Below, one piece after another: positions 47,789-55,918 of a stretch of DNA of 64,000 nt. Under the pieces are notes generated by a model. That model was not told the origin of the DNA, ran no database searches, and saw only the letters and a program-made list of their open reading frames with translations. Made by a program: the position numbers and the translations under genes. The first letter of the stretch is position 1, and every line of letters begins with the position of its first letter. Source of the DNA: CAWATG01 sp963785035 (GTDB lineage: Bacteria; Actinomycetota; Acidimicrobiia; IMCC26256; CAWATG01). The stretch is from assembly GCA_963785035.1 (NCBI GenBank), contig CAWATG010000004.1:558001-622000 (forward strand). The letters are read 5' to 3'.

Positions 47789-48460
47789 TCAGGGCGCTGA
47801 GCTATTGCGCAACGGCTGGTTTCGAAGATTCGTTGCGAAGACAGCGGCTTGGGTACGCCGTTGCATCCCGAGTTTCGCGAGCAGGTTCGAGACATAGTTC
47901 TTCACCGTTTTCTCGGCGAGGAAGATCTCATCGGCGATCTGGCGGTTGGTGAGACCATCGGCGATGAGATACAGGATCCGCCGTTCCTGTGCGGTCAAGG
48001 ATTCCAACTGCTCATCCTCTGCGGGTGGACGACGGAGCCGATCGATAACCCGTCTCGTCACACCGGCATCGAGTAGAGACTCGCCCCGTGCAACACGTCG
48101 AACAGCATCGACGATGTCGCTCGAACGCACCTCTTTCAGGAGATATCCGGAGGCGCCGGCCATGATCGTGTCGAAGAGGGCTTCATCGTCGGAGAACGAG
48201 GTCAGCATCACGCATTGGATTTCGGGGTTGCTCGAGCGGATCTCGCGACAGACCGACACGCCGTCGCCATCAGGAAGGCGTACATCGAGAATGGCGACGG
48301 TCGGTTGCGTCGTAGCTATACGGACGAGGGCCTGTTCGGCGGTAGCCGCCTCGCCGACGACGTCGATGTCGTCTTCGGCGTCAAGCAGGTCCCGCACGCC
48401 GCGGCGGACGATCTCGTGGTCATCGAGGAGAAAGACGCGAATTGGAACCTGTCCGATCAT
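47789..48460 (-). CDS. devR: NarL/DevR-family response regulator
   Basis: 223 aa. Receiver: VFLLDDHEIVRRGVRDLL, phospho-Asp in VAILDVRLPDGDG, Lys in GASGYLLKEVRSSDI. LuxR-type DNA-binding domain: LTAQERRILYLIADGLTNRQ, EKTVKNYVSNLLAKLGMQRR. The KTVKNYVSNLLAKLGM helix is very close to DevR/DosR recognition helices. ATG 48460 starts at the receiver. Upstream, toward the zinc-ribbon gene, lie a palindromic GGGAC/GTCCC box and another copy of the island element, so it may autoregulate. Its kinase is probably the PAS-PAS protein at 43702. Confidence 0.9.
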   Translation of the reverse strand: MIGQVPIRVFLLDDHEIVRRGVRDLLDAEDDIDVVGEAATAEQALVRIATTQPTVAILDVRLPDGDGVSVCREIRSSNPEIQCVMLTSFSDDEALFDTIMAGASGYLLKEVRSSDIVDAVRRVARGESLLDAGVTRRVIDRLRRPPAEDEQLESLTAQERRILYLIADGLTNRQIADEIFLAEKTVKNYVSNLLAKLGMQRRTQAAVFATNLRNQPLRNSSAP

Positions 48461-48513
48461 TGGGCCCGAGCCTATCGAACGCGTGTGCACAACCCAACGC
48501 CGGCAGCAGAGTC

Positions 48514-48527
48514 GGGACGTTGGTCCC
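48514..48527. promoter_or_regulatory. Palindromic DosR-type box between devR and the zinc-ribbon gene
   Basis: GGGACGTTGGTCCC: GGGAC, 4 nt, GTCCC, a perfect inverted repeat matching the outer bases of the mycobacterial DosR box. It is 53 bp before devR and 63 bp before the zinc-ribbon gene, so it could serve both. Confidence 0.6.
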
Positions 48528-48540
48528 GTGGAGCCATCTT

Positions 48541-48555
48541 GGGACCTTCGACCCT
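48541..48555 (+). promoter_or_regulatory. DosR-like element upstream of the zinc-ribbon gene
   Basis: GGGACCTTCGACCCT, the best match of the 15-bp element, starting 50 bp before ATG 48591. AGAATT at 48580 sits 11 bp before the ATG, where a -10 would give a leaderless transcript. Confidence 0.6.
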
Positions 48556-48590
48556 TCCGTTCTCGGTGCGACGCCGGCGAGAATTGCGCC

Positions 48591-48881
48591 ATGAATGGCA
48601 GGGACGACAACGATGGGGACCCGCGCGCTGTCAGTCCGGATCATCCGGTGAGGTCGACGGCATCGTGGCCCGCGTTGGAACACTGCCCTGAATGTGGTGC
48701 GCCAGGGTTGACGCCCGTGTCCGACGGCGACGAGACGAACTTCCTGTGCGGCAGCTGTGGATTGTGTTGGCATTACGAGCTTGGCTATGTGTCGCGGGTG
48801 AATCCCCTGACGTGTGCCGGCTGCGTGCATCGCCCGGAGTGCCTGGAGCGCTTTGCGATCGCGGAGCGCCCTACGACCTAG
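48591..48881 (+). CDS. 96-aa Cys-rich (zinc-ribbon) protein
   Basis: No family recognised. After a 30-residue polar start, eight Cys appear at 32, 35, 53, 56, 59, 75, 78 and 84 (HCPECGAPG, LCGSCGLCWHYELGYV, LTCAGCVHRPEC), enough for two zinc sites; WHYELGY lies between them. There is no DNA-binding or enzymatic motif. It begins at an ATG with the regulatory element 50 bp upstream and AGAATT 11 bp upstream, so a leaderless mRNA is likely. It overlaps the convergent USP gene by 4 bp. Proteins of this size in stress regulons often act as translational or redox factors; unproven here. Confidence 0.72.
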   Translation: MNGRDDNDGDPRAVSPDHPVRSTASWPALEHCPECGAPGLTPVSDGDETNFLCGSCGLCWHYELGYVSRVNPLTCAGCVHRPECLERFAIAERPTT

Positions 48882-49723
48882 GTTCCTTCGGCAATCGAAG
48901 GCCTAGCTGTCGAGACGGGCACAAGCATCACCGGAATTTTTGCATCGGCGAGGATTTCGCGTACGAATCGCGCGTGGCCCGGTGCCAAGTTGCACGACCA
49001 GGCCACGACGAGAAGGTCAGCCTCCGTCTGATCACACACAGCGAGGACCTGTGCGGGCGGTTCGCCAATCCGCAGCTCGAGTTGGGTCGGGCCGCTGCCA
49101 CCGACCGCGCCGACGGGTGCATATCGTGCTGTGAACTCCTCTGCGAAGACAGCGGACTCGTATTGGGGTTGATCGGAGAAGGCCGGCAATGCGTGTTCGT
49201 CGTCGACATGCACTGCGGTCGCGAGCACTCCATGGGCACGAGCTCGTTCGAGCAAAGGGCGTAGTGCGGCCGATGTGTCCATCGAGCCTTCGAGGGCAAC
49301 TACGACGCGCTGCAAACTGTCGTGTTGTCGCATGTCGGGCGGTACCACGACCACAGGCTTGGTGCACACCGTGATGAATTCCATTGCGACATGACCTGCT
49401 GGGCGCGGACCGCCGGGCCGACCGCGTAGCCCCATAACGACGGCGACAACCGCGTCATCGGCAGCGCTGCCGGCCACGCAACCTACGGCATCGCCATGTT
49501 CGACTCGAAGTGCCACGCCGCTCGCAAGTGCCACACTGCCCGCGACCGTGTCGTGGTTCTCGTCGACTCGGATCGCGATTACGGTCGCGTCCCAGAGCGG
49601 CGCCAGGTTTCGGGCAACAGCCAATACCGGGCGGGCAGCGGCGGAGTTGTCGATCGCAGCCAAGACGACATTTGTCGCGGTGAGCGTGGTGCCAGGACGG
49701 TCAGGATCGGGACGTGTGATCAT
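48878..49723 (-). CDS. Universal stress protein, tandem USP domains (copy 2)
   Basis: 281 aa with two USP-like domains: NVVLAAIDNSAAARPVLAV ... EFITVCTKPVVVVPP, and RVVVALEGSMDTSAALRP ... REILADAKIPVMLVPV. The ATP-binding glycines are poorly conserved compared with the other two USPs, so nucleotide binding is doubtful. Start ATG 49723 overlaps the HAD-GH65 gene stop by 4 bp; the two are an operon. It overlaps the convergent zinc-ribbon gene by 4 bp. Confidence 0.85.
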   Translation of the reverse strand: MITRPDPDRPGTTLTATNVVLAAIDNSAAARPVLAVARNLAPLWDATVIAIRVDENHDTVAGSVALASGVALRVEHGDAVGCVAGSAADDAVVAVVMGLRGRPGGPRPAGHVAMEFITVCTKPVVVVPPDMRQHDSLQRVVVALEGSMDTSAALRPLLERARAHGVLATAVHVDDEHALPAFSDQPQYESAVFAEEFTARYAPVGAVGGSGPTQLELRIGEPPAQVLAVCDQTEADLLVVAWSCNLAPGHARFVREILADAKIPVMLVPVSTARPSIAEGT

Positions 49724-52719
49724 GGTTGTACCGCCCAGTTGTCGTGTCGACGGACGAAGGTAGTCGGTGCAGGGCCGGTCGTGACCTCACAGTCACCGAC
49801 GCGAACGTGGACCGGCGTGTGCGAACAGACGTGCGCTGCTCCGCGCTCCTTGCGGAGCGTCACGAGCGCTCCGCGAAAGCGCGTACGAATCTCAAACGCC
49901 GACCACGCCGAAGGAAGGCGCGGGTTCATCGTGAGGATCCCATCGGTTGTCGGGCGAAGAGCCGCGAAGCCAAACGCGAACACCTGCCAAACGCTCCCGA
50001 GCGTTGCGAGGTGCAGACCGCCAGCCGTCGTTGCCGAAATGTCATCGAGATCGATGCGGGCTGCGATGCGGAGTGCCTCGAGCGCTCGAACGTCGTCCCG
50101 AGCGTGTGCGAACAGGGCTGCGTGCACTCCCGGAGACAACGAGCTTCCGTGCGCGGTGCGCGGCTCGTAGTACCGCAGGTTGGTTTCGAGGGAGCCGGAG
50201 ACCATCTCCTGGGGTACCAGATGGTGTGCCATCAGCACGTCGGCTTGTTTGATGATCTGGGCGTTGCTCACGCGTTCCCGTCCGAGTAGGAGGTCTGCGG
50301 TTACCGGGCGCCGGGGCGCAACGTTGGCGATGATCAGCGGCTCGAGGCTATGAAACCCGGCGAACTGTTCGTAGATATCAGATTCCGCGTCGTAGCCGTC
50401 GGTCAGCGTCTCAGCAAGGGCGAGCCATCGATTTCGCTCGTGCAGCGGAACGTCGTCGCCCACACTCCTTGCGGCACGGCGAAGGTTCCAGCGCGCCATC
50501 ACGTTCGTGAAGACGTTGTCATCCACCGGTTCGTGGTATTCATCAGGACCGATCACGCCATAGATGTGTCCGGTGCCGTCGCCTTCGACTCGTATGCGCG
50601 AAGCCCAAAAGCGGGCAGTCTCGACGAAGAGCGTATGACCCGGTCCGCGCGTGTATCCTTCGTCGCCTGTCCAGTCGATGTAGCAGGCGTTCGCCCATGC
50701 GACATCGGCAACGATGTGATCTTCGAGCTGGCCGGTTCGAATTGCAACCAGCTTCCCATCGCGATCACGCGCAGAAGCCGGGGTCACGTCTTCTCCGGTG
50801 CGGGCCGACTCCCACGGGAAACGAGCACCGCCGAGGCCGAGTGCACTCGCGGCGGTGATCGCAACACCCAGTCTCCGGATTCGGTACTCGAGCATTGCCC
50901 GTGCCGCGGCTGGCCGTGTCGCCGCAAAAAAGGGAAGGACGAACACGTCCGCGTCCCAGAACACATGTCCGCGATACGCGCCGCCCGTCAGCCCGCGTGC
51001 GCCAACGGCCGCCTCGCCGAAGTCGGGCGCGGCGCCGTGGAGATGGAACAGCGCGAACCGCACTGCCTTCTGGAGCTCATCGTCGCCTTCGATGACGATG
51101 TCACACTCGCTCCAGCGCTGTGCCCACGCGTCGCGCTGATTCACGAGGAGGTGATCGAAGCCTCCCGCGGCGGCGTCCTCGAGCCTCGGGAGGACCTCGC
51201 ACTGGCTGGGCAGCCGGTCCTGTTCGGCGTGATATGCGACCACACGGTCCAAGATCCGTACGCCACGGTACGGACCGTTGTCGTGTTGTGTGCCGACAGC
51301 GACGACGCCTCCGGTCTCCGTACCGAGGCGCACCCAGGAAGCCTGGCCGATCACGCCCGAATCGACGCACGACGTGTCCGCCGGTTCCAGAACGGGAATT
51401 CCCGGCGGAATCTCCGCGGGAATCGAGATGCGCGCAACGGCCGTCCCAGGCTGGGGAAGCGAAAGGAAGCGAACGCTTGCCACCCGATACTGGGTGCCGT
51501 CGCTCAGGAGAACGCCAAGATCCTCCCGCAGCAGCCCGGTCCTGAAGTCGAGCGTGCGGCGAATGTCGGAGACCGATCCCTTGAGATCGGCGAGTTGATG
51601 CCAGTGGGGTGCTGTCGCCAAGGTCGTGTCGGGACCCTCACCCCGATAGAGGCCTGAGACAAGGGTCAACGGTGTCGCCGCAGCGTGTTGGATAGTCGGC
51701 GCGCCGCTCGTACCGATCCGACCATCGGCGAGGGTCAGGAGTGCCTCGTGCACACGTTCGGTTCGCGGGTCGATCCCGTCGACGGTCAACGACCAGGCAT
51801 CGTGTTCGAAGATCGCGGGAAGCTCGCCGGCACGTCGCCGGTCGCGTTGGTCCTGCAGGATATGGAGGAAGGCATTGGGCCCGCCACCGAGAAGCTGCAC
51901 TCCGGCGGGGACTCCCTCTGGCTCGACGCCAACCGAGACGACCGTCGCATTTTTCGCCGCGCCGCCCAGCATGAGTGCATCGCTGCCAACGACGCCGCCC
52001 AGGGGCGCGAACTCATCTCCCGCGATCAAAACGTGGTCCGACGCCACCCCTCGGCGCCAGAGATCGGTGAAGATCCATCGAGCGGAGTCGGCCTTGTCGG
52101 TGAGTCCGATTTCCACGTGTTTCGCATCGCTGGTGACACGTGCTGCGGAGAGACCAACCTCCATTGCGGCGGCGTTCGCGATCGCGACAACCTCGGAAAG
52201 ACCATGTATCCCGCATCCGAAAAGGCGCTCTTCCACCGCACGCAGGAGATCGGAAATCTGGGCCTTGGTCGGATCTGCCCACTCCGGGTCGTCGATGAGA
52301 TCGATCTTTCGTCGGTTCAAGCGTGTGCTGACGATCCGTGCACGAAGGCCGCGCTCGGCAAGACGCTCTACCGTCAGCGCCGCTGCGGCTTGTAGAGCGA
52401 GATTCTCGAACGCTGTGGCATTTCGGCGATAGACGAGATGCGTACCCGCGCCGTCGACCCGGAAGATCTCCGAACCTCGATTCAGGGCCAGTAGCAGTGA
52501 CCCCGGTCCGATGGGACGGGCCATGAGTTGCCCGTCGACATTGCCGACATGTGTCCCGCTCACAATGGCAACGTGCATTCCAGCGGCGCAGAGCTCCTCG
52601 AGAACGACGCGGACGGCTGTCGCATCTGCCGCGCGGTCAGGCACGGCGGTGCCGTCCCAATCGAAGACCAGAGCCTCAAAACGCCGATCCGGAGCGGACT
52701 GCGTGAACCGTTCACTCAC
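49720..52719 (-). CDS. HAD phosphatase fused to glycoside hydrolase family 65 (OtsB1-like)
   Basis: 999 aa. Residues about 1-260 are a HAD domain: FEALVFDWDGTAVPDR (motif I), GTHVG and a sugar-phosphatase-like IAGDEFAPLG. Residues about 290-999 are GH65: HAAATPLTLVSGLYRG, WDADVFVLPFF, GPDEYHEPVDDNVFTN with the general-acid Glu, and a C-terminal jelly roll. GH65 enzymes are mostly disaccharide phosphorylases (trehalose, maltose, kojibiose). The same fusion is mycobacterial Rv2006 (OtsB1), listed in the DosR regulon. GTG 52719 begins VSERFTQSAPDRRFEAL. The upstream region is shared with USP copy 3. Confidence 0.88.
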   Translation of the reverse strand: MSERFTQSAPDRRFEALVFDWDGTAVPDRAADATAVRVVLEELCAAGMHVAIVSGTHVGNVDGQLMARPIGPGSLLLALNRGSEIFRVDGAGTHLVYRRNATAFENLALQAAAALTVERLAERGLRARIVSTRLNRRKIDLIDDPEWADPTKAQISDLLRAVEERLFGCGIHGLSEVVAIANAAAMEVGLSAARVTSDAKHVEIGLTDKADSARWIFTDLWRRGVASDHVLIAGDEFAPLGGVVGSDALMLGGAAKNATVVSVGVEPEGVPAGVQLLGGGPNAFLHILQDQRDRRRAGELPAIFEHDAWSLTVDGIDPRTERVHEALLTLADGRIGTSGAPTIQHAAATPLTLVSGLYRGEGPDTTLATAPHWHQLADLKGSVSDIRRTLDFRTGLLREDLGVLLSDGTQYRVASVRFLSLPQPGTAVARISIPAEIPPGIPVLEPADTSCVDSGVIGQASWVRLGTETGGVVAVGTQHDNGPYRGVRILDRVVAYHAEQDRLPSQCEVLPRLEDAAAGGFDHLLVNQRDAWAQRWSECDIVIEGDDELQKAVRFALFHLHGAAPDFGEAAVGARGLTGGAYRGHVFWDADVFVLPFFAATRPAAARAMLEYRIRRLGVAITAASALGLGGARFPWESARTGEDVTPASARDRDGKLVAIRTGQLEDHIVADVAWANACYIDWTGDEGYTRGPGHTLFVETARFWASRIRVEGDGTGHIYGVIGPDEYHEPVDDNVFTNVMARWNLRRAARSVGDDVPLHERNRWLALAETLTDGYDAESDIYEQFAGFHSLEPLIIANVAPRRPVTADLLLGRERVSNAQIIKQADVLMAHHLVPQEMVSGSLETNLRYYEPRTAHGSSLSPGVHAALFAHARDDVRALEALRIAARIDLDDISATTAGGLHLATLGSVWQVFAFGFAALRPTTDGILTMNPRLPSAWSAFEIRTRFRGALVTLRKERGAAHVCSHTPVHVRVGDCEVTTGPAPTTFVRRHDNWAVQP

Positions 52720-52779
52720 GCGTTGGCCGTCTCTCCGTCGACATCCTCCCAGTGTTGCCCAAGGCGAGCATGGGTAGCA

Positions 52780-52823
52780 GGGACCTTGTGCTCTACCTGG
52801 ACGGTAAGGGAGGTGCTTATATT
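52780..52823 (+). promoter_or_regulatory. DosR-like element and -10 upstream of USP copy 3
   Basis: GGGACCTTGTGCTCT at 52780-52794 starts 49 bp before ATG 52829, and TATATT at 52818-52823 ends 5 bp before it. Together they predict transcription starting at the ATG (leaderless). This is the cleanest promoter in the window. The HAD-GH65 gene starts 61 bp away on the other side. Confidence 0.65.
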
Positions 52824-52828
52824 GGGAG

Positions 52829-53617
52829 ATGCCCAAGACGCTGATTGTTCCCTTCGACGGATCCGAGAGTGCCGAACGGGCGTTGCTCGTTGCCAAAGAG
52901 CTTGCACGTCGCTTCGAAGGCTGTTCAGTAGTCGGCGTCACCAGCACGATGGCAACTGATGACAACGCGAAGGCCAATCGTGAGGAAATCCTTGACCGGC
53001 TCACAGCCGAGGGGTGCGGTTCAGACTTTTTCCATGGTGTCGAGCCTGGCGTTGCCGTGACGCGTGCGGTCGGCGCCTACCCAGATGCGATGGTCTGCAT
53101 GGCGAGCCATGCGAGGGGCCGTGCAACCGCAGCCTTTCTCGGCAGCGTTGCCACCGAGGTCATTCGCCAGGCATCGACAGCGGTCGTTCTGGTCGGTCCG
53201 AAGTGCGCCACGAACTGGTGGCATGAGCCCCCCCGTGTCGTGACATGCTGGGGTGGCGATGACTCCAGTGGCATTCTCGCCGTCTCGAAATCGTGGGCAG
53301 AGTCTCTCGCCGCGGAGATCAACCTTACGTGGGTCTTTCACCCGCTGGACCTGCACATGGCCAAGGATCCCTCTGCGGAGTTCCAGCCAGCGCTTGACGA
53401 GCTTGGCGGAGGAGTAACCGTCGAACTCAGCCCGCTCGTCGGCGAGTGGCCTGCCGGTGCAATCGTGGCGCATGCCCAGGAGCGTCAAGCGAGCCTCGTG
53501 GCCATGGCGACCCACGCGCGGACTGGCATTGCGCGCGCCGTGCTCGGCAGCATCACGATGCAGGTCGTACATGATGCTCCGTGCCCCGTGCTGGTTGTCC
53601 GCCAGGCAGCGGACTAG
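52829..53617 (+). CDS. Universal stress protein, tandem USP domains (copy 3)
   Basis: 262 aa. Domain 1 begins MPKTLIVPFDGSESAERAL, nearly the same as USP copy 1, and ends AAFLGSVATEVIRQASTAVV. Domain 2 starts RVVTCWGGDDSSGILAVS and ends ARAVLGSITMQVVHDAPCPV with a full G-x2-G-x9-G-S type loop. This paralogy suggests duplication within the island. It is expressed from its own promoter with a 15-bp element. Confidence 0.9.
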   Translation: MPKTLIVPFDGSESAERALLVAKELARRFEGCSVVGVTSTMATDDNAKANREEILDRLTAEGCGSDFFHGVEPGVAVTRAVGAYPDAMVCMASHARGRATAAFLGSVATEVIRQASTAVVLVGPKCATNWWHEPPRVVTCWGGDDSSGILAVSKSWAESLAAEINLTWVFHPLDLHMAKDPSAEFQPALDELGGGVTVELSPLVGEWPAGAIVAHAQERQASLVAMATHARTGIARAVLGSITMQVVHDAPCPVLVVRQAAD

Positions 53618-53627
53618 CTCGAATCAA

Positions 53628-54758
53628 TTACGAACGCGGCAGGCCTAGCACCCGGGTTGCGAGGATGTTCTTCTGAATTTCGCGAGTGCCGCCGTAGACG
53701 CTCGCCCCCCTGCTGTAGAGGTACTCGTCGAACCACTCTCGGTCGTCGAGTAGCACCGCGGGTGCAAGGACAGCGTTCGCGCACGAGAACAGGTGTTGTT
53801 CCGCACTCGACATCAGGATTTTGTCGATGGATCCCTCAGATCCTGGCGCCGATCCGTCGACCCGTTTGGCGAGGGAGCGCAGGGAATGCATACGTAACAC
53901 GTCGATGGCCACCGACGCCGCAGCCAACTTTCGACGCACGCCTTGGTCCTCGGACTTGCCCCGGTCTCGCACAACGGCTCGGAGCTTTGCCAACATCTTC
54001 GTGTAGTGCGCTTGGAATCCGATGTCGACCGGTCCGCGTTCGAAGGACACGGTCATCATCGCGATGTCCCAGCCGCCATTCAGCTCGCCAAGGATGTTCT
54101 CCCGAGGCACGGGTGTCTCGTCGAGGAATATCTCGCAGAACTCCGTGTCGCCGGTGATTTGGACAATGGGCCGCACGTCGATGCCCGGTGCATGCATATC
54201 GACGATGAATGCTGTGATTCCCTTGTGTTTGGGACCGTCGTTCGAGGTCCGCGCGAGCAGGAGGCAGTAGTCCGCGAACTGTGCGTAACTCGTCCAGACC
54301 TTCTGACCCGTAATCAGGTAGCCGTTGTCAGTTTCGACGGCCCGGGTCTGGATCGCTGCGAGGTCGGACCCAGCGCCAGGTTCGGAAAAGCCTTGGCACC
54401 ACGGCTCGGTCGACGCGAGCATCGATGGAAGGTACCGACTTCGTTGCTCTTCGGTCCCGTACGCGAACAGAGCACGACCGATGTAGCCCAGGCTCGGTCC
54501 TGGCGGCGCCGCCGCTGAACCCAGCTCTTCGTTGAAGATCGCCTCTTCCAGCGCGCCGAATCCACCGCCTCCGAATTCCTTTGGCCATGAGAGTCCGATC
54601 CATCCCCCCTCGGCAAGCTTTCGGTACCAGTCGTGGAGATACTCCTGACGCAGGTCGAAGGCGGTCGGCATCGGCTCAGTCGGCATGTTCGCCGCGAGCC
54701 AGGAGCGAAGTCGTGCACGAAACTCGGCTTGTTCGGGTGCATCCTCGAGATCGATCAC
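53628..54758 (-). CDS. Acyl-CoA dehydrogenase, catalytic-type subunit
   Basis: 376 aa. Motifs: GLSWPKEFGGGGFGALEEAI, QGFSEPGAGSDLAAIQTRAV, GQKVWTSYAQFADYC and PRENILGELNGGW. The likely base is the helix-G Glu in VSFERGP; the C-terminal site reads SVYGGTREIQKN. It overlaps the upstream short ACAD by 4 bp, so they form a heteromeric pair like FadE26-27. It is convergent with USP copy 3 across 10 bp and the last gene of a leftward beta-oxidation operon. Confidence 0.92.
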   Translation of the reverse strand: MIDLEDAPEQAEFRARLRSWLAANMPTEPMPTAFDLRQEYLHDWYRKLAEGGWIGLSWPKEFGGGGFGALEEAIFNEELGSAAAPPGPSLGYIGRALFAYGTEEQRSRYLPSMLASTEPWCQGFSEPGAGSDLAAIQTRAVETDNGYLITGQKVWTSYAQFADYCLLLARTSNDGPKHKGITAFIVDMHAPGIDVRPIVQITGDTEFCEIFLDETPVPRENILGELNGGWDIAMMTVSFERGPVDIGFQAHYTKMLAKLRAVVRDRGKSEDQGVRRKLAAASVAIDVLRMHSLRSLAKRVDGSAPGSEGSIDKILMSSAEQHLFSCANAVLAPAVLLDDREWFDEYLYSRGASVYGGTREIQKNILATRVLGLPRS

Positions 54759-55843
54759 GTCCGGGTCTCCTTGCCTGCGCCGCCATGGCTCACCGTGCTG
54801 GTGTTGTCACGTGCGTGGTCTTCTGCATCGCTGAGCGAGGCAACGGTGTCGAGTGCTTCCAACTCCCCGCCGAAAGCTGCGGACCACATGTGTGCAGCAC
54901 GGAGGTAGAGGTGCGCGTCGCATTCCCAGGTGATTCCGATGCCGCCGTGGAGTTGTACCGCTCGTTCGGTCGCCCGAAGGGAAGCTGGGGCGCACCATGC
55001 CTTGGCCGTTGCGGCGAAGCGAGCTGCCTGGAGCGGATCGCCCTTCTCCAGGAGCGCAGCCGCTGCGTACAGGATCGACCGAGAGGATTCCAGGTCGACA
55101 AGCATCTCCGAACACATGTGCTGAACGGCTTGGAAGGTTCCAATCGCTTTGCCGAACTGCTCGCGGCTCCGTACATATTCGACGGTCAGGTTCAAGACGC
55201 CGGCCATCGTCCCGACGAGCGCGGCGGACGTCGCGACGTTCGCGACCGCCTCAATCATGATCCTGGTGTTTTGATCGGGAACTCCGGACGGCGCAACCGC
55301 GCTGAGCCGCCCAAGGGAACGAAGGGGATCCTGACTTGCAAACGGTGTCACTGCTTTGGCATCAAGCTTTACGAAGCCTTCCGTATCGGGCGCCAGTACG
55401 GCATCGCCCGGTGTCCATTCCCACGCATAGTTCACGCGACTGTCCAGGCGCGGCGGCCAGCAGAGATCATCGCCGACTGTCAGGGAAAACCGGCGCGTGC
55501 CCGCCGCGAGCGCGGCAAGGTCTTCGTCGTATCGAGCGCCCTCGACACGCTGCAGCGCCAGTGCCGCGATCAATGCGTTCCCGACAAATGGCAAAGGGTT
55601 CAGGTACTCGGACAAGGCTTCGACGACGAGGCAGGCGTCGAGCACGGTCCCGCCCATGCCGCCGAATTCCTCTGGAACGGTAAGTCCCAGCCAGCCCATC
55701 TCTGCGAGCGATTGCCAATGACCATCGATCTTCGAGTGGTCGAACACTGCGTGAACTCCAGGCCGTGCCAGCTCGAAATCCGCCGCCCAACGCCGGGCTG
55801 TCTGGGTGAGCATCACCTGCTCGTCACTCAGGGTGAAATCCAC
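54755..55843 (-). CDS. Acyl-CoA dehydrogenase, non-catalytic-type subunit
   Basis: 362 aa. FTLSDEQVMLTQTARRW starts the domain, then MGWLGLTVPEEFGGMGG, YVRSREQFGKAIGTFQAVQ and HGGIGITWECDAHLYLR. Neither the FERG nor the YEG glutamate is present. GTG 55843 has AAAGGA 6 nt upstream and matches the domain start; longer upstream codons are unsupported. The 4-bp overlap with the catalytic-type ACAD downstream gives coupled synthesis. The fused ACAD gene lies 75 bp upstream on the same strand. Confidence 0.88.
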   Translation of the reverse strand: MDFTLSDEQVMLTQTARRWAADFELARPGVHAVFDHSKIDGHWQSLAEMGWLGLTVPEEFGGMGGTVLDACLVVEALSEYLNPLPFVGNALIAALALQRVEGARYDEDLAALAAGTRRFSLTVGDDLCWPPRLDSRVNYAWEWTPGDAVLAPDTEGFVKLDAKAVTPFASQDPLRSLGRLSAVAPSGVPDQNTRIMIEAVANVATSAALVGTMAGVLNLTVEYVRSREQFGKAIGTFQAVQHMCSEMLVDLESSRSILYAAAALLEKGDPLQAARFAATAKAWCAPASLRATERAVQLHGGIGITWECDAHLYLRAAHMWSAAFGGELEALDTVASLSDAEDHARDNTSTVSHGGAGKETRT

Positions 55844-55918
55844 GCCCGTCCTTTCGAATCGATGGCAGCCGCATTGCAGGTCCGGGGCCCGGCCAGCGCA
55901 GACTGTAGGAGAAGGCAC

